Assembly: GCA_965215535.1 (NCBI GenBank)
Contig: OZ244063.1
Span: forward strand, 1,612,001 to 1,676,000
DNA length: 64,000 nucleotides
Reading direction: 5' to 3'
Origin: Bin94 sp965215535
GTDB lineage: Bacteria; Gemmatimonadota; Gemmatimonadetes; Longimicrobiales; Gaopeijiaceae
The notes beneath the pieces are model-generated. The model was not told where the DNA came from and made no database searches. It was given only the letters and a program-made list of their open reading frames with translations. Made by a program: the position numbers and the translations under genes. Below, piece after piece: positions 8,839 through 16,800 of this stretch (position 1 is its first letter; each line of letters opens with the position of its first letter).

Positions 8839-9624
8839 ATGACTTCCCGCCGGACCCTTGACGAGCTGAGCCCGACCCGCCGAACACCGGAGAGGATTCG
8901 CGCACTCGGGGCGGCTGTCGGTCGGGAGGTTCTGGACCGCTCCCCCTATCTGCAGGCCCCCAACTTCGCCACCATCCACCCCAGCGATCTCGGCCTCGTG
9001 GTGGAAAGCTGCGACCGGCTCTTCCTTGAGGGCCACATCGCCCGGCTGCGGGGCTCCACCCCCCTCCACTACCGGCTCTCGGGCCGCATGACCCGTGCGG
9101 GGGGCAAGACGGTTCGCCGCCGCTTTCCCGACCGCAGCGAGTACGAGATCGTCGTCTCGACCACCATCCTCTTCGATGGCTTTGCCAGGAACGACCCCGA
9201 GGCACGGGTCGCCGGCCTCCCCTGTGCCAACCGCCTCGAGGCGCTGCAGCGCATTGTCGAGCACGAGATCGTCCACCTGCTCGAGTTCCTCCACACCGGC
9301 CACAGCAACTGCCGGGCCGCACCCTTTCAGCGCTTCGCCGCAACCGTCTTCGGGCACCGCAGCCACACCCACGAGCTCATCACCCGCCGCGAGCGCGCCG
9401 CGCAACAGGGCATCCTCGTGGGGTCGCTCGTCACCTTTGCCGATCGGGGGCGGCCGCGCACGGGGCGCGTCAACCGCATTACGAAGCGCGCCACGGTTCT
9501 GGTCGAAGATCCCCTGGGCCAGCTCTACAGCGACGGCAAGCGCTACCGTAAGTACTACGTGCCGCTGGCGATGCTGACGACGGCAGAAAACAACAACGGC
9601 GGTTCGCCCTCAGGGAGCGCGTGA
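8839..9624 (+). CDS. SprT-like zinc metallopeptidase
   Basis: This 261-residue protein has a classic zinc motif HEIVH at residues 142-146 inside EHEIVHLLEFL. A following His-rich segment (TGHSNCRAAPFQRFAATVFGH) could provide the third ligand, as in SprT-like/gluzincin peptidases. There is no signal peptide, so it should be cytoplasmic. The C-terminal part (about 195-250) looks like a small beta domain (GSLVTFADRGRPRTGRVNRI). Eukaryotic SprT relatives cleave DNA-protein crosslinks, but bacterial roles are unknown. Its last 15 bp overlap the convergent propeller gene. Confidence 0.78.
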   Translation: MTSRRTLDELSPTRRTPERIRALGAAVGREVLDRSPYLQAPNFATIHPSDLGLVVESCDRLFLEGHIARLRGSTPLHYRLSGRMTRAGGKTVRRRFPDRSEYEIVVSTTILFDGFARNDPEARVAGLPCANRLEALQRIVEHEIVHLLEFLHTGHSNCRAAPFQRFAATVFGHRSHTHELITRRERAAQQGILVGSLVTFADRGRPRTGRVNRITKRATVLVEDPLGQLYSDGKRYRKYYVPLAMLTTAENNNGGSPSGSA

Positions 9625-10752
9625 CCAGAAGTCGATCCCGCCCGACTGGTGCTGAAGCTCGACCGTGGCCACCACGGCCAGTCTCTCCAGATCGATGACA
9701 TCGAGCGTTCCGCGCACTGATCCGACCGATTCGTTCGACACAAAGGCATACCGACTGTCGGGACTGGCAACGACGCCATGGGTGATCGAGCGCGAGGTGG
9801 CGATGCGGGCCAGCTCGGCACCGCTCTCCAGATCGAAGACGGCAACTCCCTGTTCGCCCTTCAGCGTCGCGAGCAGAAGCCGTCCATCGGCGGTGGCCTC
9901 CAGGTTGTAGGGCCCCGCGCCTGTGACAAAGCGGCGCGACACTCGCCAGGCATCGGTATCGATCTCCAGAACCTCGCGATTGCGATTGCAGGCGACGAAA
10001 ACAACGCGATCGGCGCGCACTCCCATCCCCGGTTCCACCCAGGTCGGGCTGCAGATGCTCTCTGTGGCGCCGTGTCCCATCGCATGGGGGGCATCCACCG
10101 CCACCGGACCCTCGTGGCCGGGAGTCAGATCAAAGGCCGCGCTGACCTCCAGATCCTCCATGTCGATCTCGACCAGGCGTTCCGAGTGCATGCAGGCCGA
10201 ATAGTGCTTGCGACCGGATTCGCCGAGGCGGCTGCCGTGCGGCATCAGGCAGGTGCGGATGCGCGCAACCTCGATCATCTCGGGCGTATAGACGACCGAA
10301 ACATCCGACGGGGTCATGTCGCCATGCAGATTGAAGTTGACGGTCATCAGGAATTGGCCGTCGGGGGTGACGCCCATGGTAGCCGGGAAAAGGCCGAGCT
10401 CGGCGCGCCCCACCAGGGTGTCGGGGCCGGCGGCAAACTTCCAGACCGACCCCTGCGGGGTGCCGTGCGCAATGGTGACGTACCAGTGGCGGCCATCGGG
10501 CGAAACGGTGATCCCGTGCGCGCCATCGATATCGCCGGGCATGATCCCGACCGCAATCTCCTTCTCGACGACCGCGCCCGCACCGGGGGTGAAGGCGACG
10601 CGGCTGACCAGATCGGAAGACTCGTTGGCCACGAAGAGGCGGTAGGTGGGCGAAGAGGCGGGGGACTGGCCGCGGACGACGCCTCCGCCCATGGCCAACC
10701 CCGCAACTGCGGCAAGGATCAGCGTTGCTGCGGCGCAGACATGTTTGTGCAT
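9610..10752 (-). CDS. Secreted YncE-like beta-propeller protein
   Basis: The 380-residue product has an N-terminal signal peptide (MHKHVCAAATLILAAVAGLAMGGG). It continues as repeated propeller blades with the YVTN-type pattern (ITVSPDGRHWYVTIAHG, GVTPDGQFLMTVNF, VASPDSRYAFVSNES). Such proteins are periplasmic and act as scaffolds or accompany redox enzymes; no catalytic residue is evident. Frames upstream of 10752 run through the TGTGCAT repeat cluster and read as artificial Met-His repeats, so the ATG at 10752 is chosen. Confidence 0.82.
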   Translation of the reverse strand: MHKHVCAAATLILAAVAGLAMGGGVVRGQSPASSPTYRLFVANESSDLVSRVAFTPGAGAVVEKEIAVGIMPGDIDGAHGITVSPDGRHWYVTIAHGTPQGSVWKFAAGPDTLVGRAELGLFPATMGVTPDGQFLMTVNFNLHGDMTPSDVSVVYTPEMIEVARIRTCLMPHGSRLGESGRKHYSACMHSERLVEIDMEDLEVSAAFDLTPGHEGPVAVDAPHAMGHGATESICSPTWVEPGMGVRADRVVFVACNRNREVLEIDTDAWRVSRRFVTGAGPYNLEATADGRLLLATLKGEQGVAVFDLESGAELARIATSRSITHGVVASPDSRYAFVSNESVGSVRGTLDVIDLERLAVVATVELQHQSGGIDFWSRAP

Positions 10753-10879
10753 GGTTTTGTGAACGATCCCACGAGTCATCCTGCATGGGATTGTATGCAT
10801 CATTCTGTGTATAACCCTGTGCATAATCCTGTACATTATGTCATCCTGTGCATGATTTGTGCATGATCCTTGTGCATGA
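10746..10879 (-). repeat. Cluster of TTATGCACA-like words (DnaA-box-like)
   Basis: On the minus strand two exact matches to TTATNCACA are present: TTATACACA at 10806-10814 and TTATGCACA at 10818-10826. Three one-mismatch copies of TCATGCACA lie at 10847-10855, 10858-10866 and 10871-10879, and one CCATGCACA at 10746-10754. Spacings of the main group are 11-13 bp with one longer gap, close to the helical repeat. The cluster fills the gap between the LVIVD gene and the propeller gene and overlaps the latter's start. It could be a DnaA-binding or another regulatory array. Confidence 0.5.
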
Positions 10880-10884
10880 CCCGT

Positions 10885-13155
10885 TCATGAGACCGGCGCC
10901 CTCCTCTTCGGCTCGATGCGCACAACCCAGAGCCCCGCGTGCATGTCCGACACAAAGAGATGTCCCCTGAAAAGCTGCGGTCCCCAGGCCATTGGCGAGT
11001 TGGGCACCCGGGCGTCGGGCGCTCCGGTGGGGAACCAGGCCATCTCGCGCCCCTGCCGGTAGAGATCGCCGCGCAGCTCGCCCGACACATCCACCACGCG
11101 CAACCCGCCCTGATAGTAGGCCACATACATTGCATCGTCCTCGATCCAGAGGTTGTGCGCGCCCGCTTCGGGAACTTCGTAGCGGGCCACCTCGCGCAGA
11201 TTTTCGGGGTCCTCCAGATCGATGACATGCACAAAGCCGCGCGATCCGTCGCCGGGGTGGCCATTGCGCGAGATGCACTCTTCGCAATCGAAGATCTCGT
11301 CGCCCACAAAGAGATAGCGGTGGCCATCGGCGTTGGTATAGGGCATGGCGAAGTGGGTGTGGCCCTCGGGATAGGCAAGGTGACTGACCGCGACCGGTTC
11401 GGTGGGCGTTCCCCCCCAGCGGCCATCGCCCACATCGAGAATATGAACCCCATCGTTCCAGTACGAGACATAGGCCATTCCCTCGACCACCCAGATGTCG
11501 TGCAGATACTTGCCGGGCCGCTCAATTCCCCAACGCCCCACCTCTTCGGCGTCGCCGGGATCGGAGACGTCGAGGATATGCACATCGAAGGTGCCATTGT
11601 GAATGACATAGAGAAGATCGCCCGCAAAGAAGACGTTGTGCACGCCGCCGGTGAGGTCGCGGGTGTAGGTGCTGGCAATGACGGGATGCGCAGGATCGGC
11701 CAGGTCGAGCAGAACGACGCCATTTTTGCGATCCGACGCTCCCTCGCGGGTTATCGCCGCCAGAGTCGCCCTCTCGTTCACCTTCACATCGTTGACGACC
11801 CGCGCATCGACCTCCACATAATCGGTGAGGACGGGATTCGCCGGATCGGTCACATCCCACGCAAGCATGCGCTGTCCGCCCAGGTGGGTTCCGGTATAGA
11901 CATAGTCGCGGCCATCGTTGCCGGTGAAGGCCCAAAGATCGGAGGCCGGATGCTCGCCCCCCGCCCCCCGCCCCACCACTACCACATCGTGCTCGACTCC
12001 GCGCTCCGCGATCTCGATGAAGGCCTGCCCGGTGCGCGACCCGATCGTCGCCCCCACCCGGTAGAGCCCCGGCCGCTCGGCCACAAAGGCCCCGTCGGCA
12101 TGGATCGACGCCCCCGGCCCGGCACGCTCCTCGAACGAGGTCACCGCATAATCCACGGCCAGCTCTTCGAGCGCGGCCCCCTCGGCATCAAGCGCCTGCG
12201 CCGCAAAGCGCACCACATCGCCGGTGCGCGCCCGCGATGGCCCGATCAGCTCGACCGTCGCCACCCGGTCTTCTTCCACATTGACCGCAAAGGTGGCCGC
12301 CACGCCCTCGACCGTGGCCGTGATTGTCGCCTCGCCCGGGCGGATTCCGCGCACAAAGCCCAGCGCATCGACCGTGGCCAGGCGGCGGCGGTTGCTGCTC
12401 CACGTCACCTCGACCGCTTCGCGCACGGTGCCATCGGCGGCCCGCGCCCGCGCCTCGAAACGCAGCACCGACCCGACGATCATGCGCACCCCGGGATCGA
12501 CGATCTCGACTGTGGCCACCGGCGGCCCCACCACCCGCAGCGGCGCCGTAAAGGTGCGAATCTCGGGGGGACCGGTACCGCTGCCAGGGGGCGCCCGAAT
12601 CGCCATCCGGATCTCGCCCGCGCCCTCGGCCACCCCTTTGAGAACGCCCTCGGCCAGAACCGCCACCCGCGACTCCACCGTCGAGAGAATGCGCACCCCG
12701 CGCACCGGCAGGCCGGCTGCGTCGTAGGCCACAAAGCGCAGATCTTCGTCGATCGTCAGCGAATCGCCCACCTGCACCACAACCTCGGCGGGCTCGGTTC
12801 CGACGGTGGCCACCCGCGCCCCGATCCTGACTGCGGGCGAGTAGAGCAGACCTCCCGGGGCGGCAGCGAGATCGGGCAGGGTGTCGCCGGATGGGGACGC
12901 GGCCTGTCCGCGTGCGGTGTCGGCTGGCGCAGCAGGGGCGGCCACAGGCGCGGGCGCGGCAGAGACAGTGGAATCGCGCGCGGGCGGAGAGGGAGCCGGG
13001 GTCAGGGCAACCCGCGATCCCCCTCCCGCTCCGCATCCGCCTGTCAGCAGAGCGACCGCCAATCCGCAGATCATCAGGGTCGGCCCCCCTCCGGGGGCTG
13101 GGCCGGGGCCGCTCCCGCGTGCGCCTCGATCTCCGGGTCTTCGTGAATCGTTCAT
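10885..13155 (-). CDS. LVIVD-repeat lipoprotein with Ig-like domains
   Basis: The 756-residue product starts at MNDSRRPGDRG and has a lipobox (ALLTGGC), so it is a lipoprotein. After a Pro/Ala-rich linker come BIG2-like immunoglobulin repeats (about residues 130-370, e.g. VTWSSNRRRLATVDALGFV). The C-terminal half consists of LVIVD-type propeller repeats (HILDVSDPGDAEEVGRWG, HVIDLEDPENLREVARYEV). The architecture suggests an extracellular binding or scaffold protein. No enzyme motif is visible. The gene lies directly upstream of a second propeller gene, suggesting a surface-protein pair. Confidence 0.88.
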   Translation of the reverse strand: MNDSRRPGDRGARGSGPGPAPGGGPTLMICGLAVALLTGGCGAGGGSRVALTPAPSPPARDSTVSAAPAPVAAPAAPADTARGQAASPSGDTLPDLAAAPGGLLYSPAVRIGARVATVGTEPAEVVVQVGDSLTIDEDLRFVAYDAAGLPVRGVRILSTVESRVAVLAEGVLKGVAEGAGEIRMAIRAPPGSGTGPPEIRTFTAPLRVVGPPVATVEIVDPGVRMIVGSVLRFEARARAADGTVREAVEVTWSSNRRRLATVDALGFVRGIRPGEATITATVEGVAATFAVNVEEDRVATVELIGPSRARTGDVVRFAAQALDAEGAALEELAVDYAVTSFEERAGPGASIHADGAFVAERPGLYRVGATIGSRTGQAFIEIAERGVEHDVVVVGRGAGGEHPASDLWAFTGNDGRDYVYTGTHLGGQRMLAWDVTDPANPVLTDYVEVDARVVNDVKVNERATLAAITREGASDRKNGVVLLDLADPAHPVIASTYTRDLTGGVHNVFFAGDLLYVIHNGTFDVHILDVSDPGDAEEVGRWGIERPGKYLHDIWVVEGMAYVSYWNDGVHILDVGDGRWGGTPTEPVAVSHLAYPEGHTHFAMPYTNADGHRYLFVGDEIFDCEECISRNGHPGDGSRGFVHVIDLEDPENLREVARYEVPEAGAHNLWIEDDAMYVAYYQGGLRVVDVSGELRGDLYRQGREMAWFPTGAPDARVPNSPMAWGPQLFRGHLFVSDMHAGLWVVRIEPKRRAPVS

Positions 13156-13231
13156 GGTCCATCCTCGCAATTCCGGGTGTGTGCGTCGGCTCGGCTGGCC
13201 ACGGCCTGCGCTCCTGAATAGCTTACCGCCC

Positions 13232-13558
13232 ATGACCGCATTTTCGGAACAGGTGTATGCCTGCGTACGACGGATTCCCGCCGGCCGAATCATCAACTAT
13301 GGGGGTGTGGCCGCACTTGTGGGCAAGCCGCGTGCCGCGCGCGGCGTCGGGTACGCGCTCGGTCATCTTCCCTACGGGACCGATGTTCCCTGGTGGCGCG
13401 TCGTGAATCGCCGGGGCGCGATCTCCACCTCGCGCATTCATGGCGTCGCCCAACGCCAGCGCGCACTCCTCGAAGCCGAGGGGGTGGAGTTCGACGAAGC
13501 CGGAGAGGCCTCGTGGGAACGCTTCGGCTGGGATCCGCATACGACCTCTGTCCCCTGA
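13232..13558 (+). CDS. Alkyltransferase-like (ATL) DNA-binding protein
   Basis: This 108-residue protein matches the C-terminal DNA-binding half of O6-alkylguanine-DNA alkyltransferases (FSEQVYACVRRIPAGRIINYGGVA). The active-site PCHRV is replaced by PWWRV, so the alkyl-acceptor Cys is absent. This defines the ATL group, which binds O6-alkylguanine and flags it for nucleotide excision repair. Most ATLs have PWHRV, so Trp at the His position is a further oddity. ATG at 13232 gives the standard ATL length. The gene is divergent from the LVIVD lipoprotein gene (76 bp between starts). Confidence 0.92.
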   Translation: MTAFSEQVYACVRRIPAGRIINYGGVAALVGKPRAARGVGYALGHLPYGTDVPWWRVVNRRGAISTSRIHGVAQRQRALLEAEGVEFDEAGEASWERFGWDPHTTSVP

Positions 13559-13614
13559 TCGGCAGCGACCGGAGGGGTGGCGCACAGCACTCGAAATGCC
13601 GCCCGGGAGGGCGA

Positions 13615-13842
13615 ACGAAAGGTTCATGCCGAAAGTTTTCATTAAATTCAGGATTTTTTACGAAAAGATATGGCCTGAACCTTTCGTAAGAACGCAGAAA
13701 TCGCCTCAAATGTCGCAAACCACACGACAACTCACAGCGTTACGAAAAGATATCGACTTATCTTTTCATAAGTACGCAAAGATCGACCGCTTCGCCCTGT
13801 CCCGATCATGTTCATAAAGGACAGGGGCCTATCCTTTCGCAA
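13615..13842. repeat. Palindrome-rich leader with repeated TTTCGTAA-type words
   Basis: This AT-richer gap before the fusion gene contains a perfect 12-bp inverted repeat (ACGAAAGGTTCA 13615-13626; TGAACCTTTCGT 13676-13687). TTACGAAAAGATAT occurs twice (13658-13671 and 13740-13753). There are hairpins ACTTAT/ATAAGT near 13756-13773 and CCCTGTCC (13795-13802)/GGACAGGG (13819-13826). CCTT-TCGC-AAGG at 13833-13844 pairs with part of the ribosome-binding AAGGAGG of the next gene. Variants of TATCTTTTCGTAA recur in both orientations. It may be a REP-like element or an mRNA leader; function is unknown. Confidence 0.6.
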
Positions 13843-13854
13843 GGAGGAGGGGGA

Positions 13855-16800
13855 ATGAGAGGAATCATCCGCAGCCACCCCACCCGCACCAGCGGCGCGC
13901 GCGCCGGCCGGAGGCGTCTCCCGGGGGGATCTTCCCTCCTCTTCCCGGCTGCGTTGGCGGCTCTGGTCGCAACCGGCTGCGCCGACCGCGCGGCTCCCGA
14001 CCTGCAAAGCGGGATCGTGGCCGAAGAGGATGCCCGGGGCGCGCGTGGACTGGCGCAGATCCATGCCGCGCGCATGGGCGACGATCCGGCGCTGCGGGCG
14101 CTGGCGGTGCGCGCGCTCGGCCGCCTAGAGGACCCGGCACAGCTCGATCTGCTGATCGACGCCCTGAACGACGACCCCGATGCCCGGGTCAGGGTGGTGG
14201 CCGCGACGGCGGTGGCGCAGTCGGTGTCGCGCGCCGACTCCATGGCGGTGCAGGCCCGGCCGACCGCGCGCGCGGCACTCATTGCGCGCATGAATCCCGA
14301 AGACGATGGCGCTGTGCTGGGGGCGCTCGCCGCCAATCTGGGGCGCCTGGCCCCCGCCGAAGACCCCGACCCGATTGCGGCAGCGCTCGCTGCCCTGGCC
14401 ACCCGGCTGCCCTCGGCCGATCCCCCCGCCCGGCTCGGATTTGCGCGCGCCCTGGAGTCGTTCGCGCGGCTGGCGTCCCCCCTTCCCTCCACCCTCGCCG
14501 ATGCGGCCACCGATCTGCTCGCCTTCGGCCTGGAAGAGAACGGCGCAGCCACCGGCTACGCCCTGGATGCGGCGCGGATCCGCAGGCTGGCGGTAGCGGC
14601 GCTGGCCCCGGGCGCACAGATCGACAGCGCGCGGCTCGGCGACCTTTTGACCGACCCCGACTGGGGAGTGCGCCGCCAGGCGGTGGCGGCGGCGGGACGC
14701 AGCGAGGGCGCCGGGGCCGACCGGGCTCTGCGCGCGGGACTCGGAGACTTGGCCCCCGAGGTGCGGCTCGAGGCGCTGGCCGCCTACGGACGGTCGTTCG
14801 CTGCCGGGCGCGCATGTACGCCGCTGCTGCAGGCGATCTCCGACCCGAACCCGCATGTGGCCGACCGGGCCACGGAGCTGGCCGCCGAGCTCTGCCCCCA
14901 CAACGATGCGCTGCGACCTCTCCTTCTGCGTCGCATTGCCAGGCTGGACGATGGGGGCGACTGGACCGGCGCGGGGGTGGCGCTCCAGGCGCTGGCCGGG
15001 ATCGCTCCCGAAGAGGCCGAAGCGGGACTCCGCAGCCTCGCGCGGCACCCGGAGCCCTTTGCGCTGCTGCAGGCGGCGCGGGGGGCGGCGGTGGCCGGGC
15101 TGACCGACGTCATCGTTGATCTGGCCGCCGATCCGGTCCCCAATGTGCGCGAAGCCGCCCTGCGCGCTCTGGCCGGCGCTCTGACCGATGGCTCCGCCGC
15201 CGAACGCACCCGCGCGCGCAACATCCATCTGGGTCAGCTCGCAGAGAACGACCCGCAGTTGGTCATGACGGCTGTGCGCCAGCTTGCCGCCGCCCCCGAC
15301 TCCGCAATGGGTCCGGCGATCGTGGCCGCGCTTGCGCGCTTCACCGCCCGGCAACGCCAGACCGAACGCGATGTGCGGATGGCGCTCCTCGAGGGGCTCG
15401 GGGCCACCGGCGGCTTCGCCCGCGACGACCTTGCCCCCTACCTGACCGATTTCGATCCGGTTGTGGCCGCGCGCGCGGCAGAGATTCTGGGCGCCATCAC
15501 CGGCGAGATCCACAGCATCGCCCCCACGCCCCTTCCTCTCGCTCCGCCTCCCGACCCGGCACGGCTGCAGACCCTGGCACAGACGACCGTTGTGTTGCAT
15601 ATGCGGCAACCCGGCGCTGTCACAATGTCCGCCGAAGACGAAGCCGACGCCCCCGGCCCGGCTCCGGCCAATCCCGACCCGGCCGCGATCGTCATCCGGC
15701 TGCGCCCCGATCTGGCCGCCACCAACGCCGACCGCTTTGCCCGCATGGTCGCGGCGGGCGCATTCGACGGCCGCACCTTTCACCGCGTCGAGCCCAACTT
15801 TGTCGTTCAGGGGGGCAGCCCGAACGCCAATGAATACTCGGGCGAGGGGCCCTTTTCGCGCGACGAAATCAGCGACCACCCGCACTGGCGCGGCACCGTG
15901 GGACTCTCCACCCGCGGCCGCGACACTGGCGACGGCCAGATCTTTATCAATCTGGCAGATAATGTGCGCCTGGACTTCAATTACACAATATTTGGCGAAG
16001 TTGTGACAGGAATGGAGGTTGTGGACGGCCTGCGCGCAGGGGCTGTGATCGCGCGCGCCGAAGTTGTGCATCCGGCTCCGCCCGACAGCGCCGCCGCACT
16101 GGCCCGCCGCGTCGAGATTCGGCGCAATGGCTATGGCGTTCCACATATTCTGGCCGAAGACCTGGCCGCCATGGGGTTCGGGCTCGGATTTGTGCAATCG
16201 GAGGACTACAGCGCCTCAATTGCAACGGGAATGATGGCCAGTCGCGGCCGGCTTGCGCGCCATCTGGGCCGGAGCGAGCTCGAGGCCGATTTCCGGAACC
16301 GCGAGCTCCATGCAGTGGCGACCGGCAACTTTCACAATCTCGACCCGGAGACCCGCGCCGTCTATCGGGGATTCGCCGCGGGAGTAAATCACTATATTCG
16401 CACGAATCCCGACGAATTTCCGCCCTGGATCCGCCCCGACTTTACCGGAATTGATGCATTGGCGCGCGATGTTCAGACATGGAGTCGCCAGGACGCATCG
16501 GAATTCCTGACAACCCTCGTTCCGGCGCCCTCGGCGAATGGTCGCCGCGCGGCGCAGGGCGATTCGGAAAGCGATCCGGGCCGGGCCCGGGAGGCCGAGG
16601 GCGGCGGCAGTGTCACCGCGCGGTCCGGGTGGCTCCTGGACGGGTCGAATGCGTGGGCATTTCATGGCGAACGCACCGAATCCGGGCACGCCATCCTCCT
16701 CCGCAATCCCCATCTCCGCTGGGAGGGCGACCACAACCTTCTTGAGCGGCCATCGGGCCTGACCTACTACGAGGCGCAGGTGCGGGTGCCGGGCGTGCTT

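Noticed and set aside
10753..10836. N-terminal extension of the propeller protein rich in Met-His
   Set aside because: It is the translation of the TGTGCAT motif cluster; the signal peptide begins at 10752.
10746..10879. Chromosomal replication origin
   Set aside because: No dnaA, dnaN, gyrase or other origin-linked genes flank the motifs, and no extended AT-rich unwinding region is present.
12881..13231. N-terminal extension of the ATL protein
   Set aside because: It overlaps the opposite-strand lipoprotein start and lacks any similarity to alkyltransferase N-domains; ATG 13232 gives the standard length.
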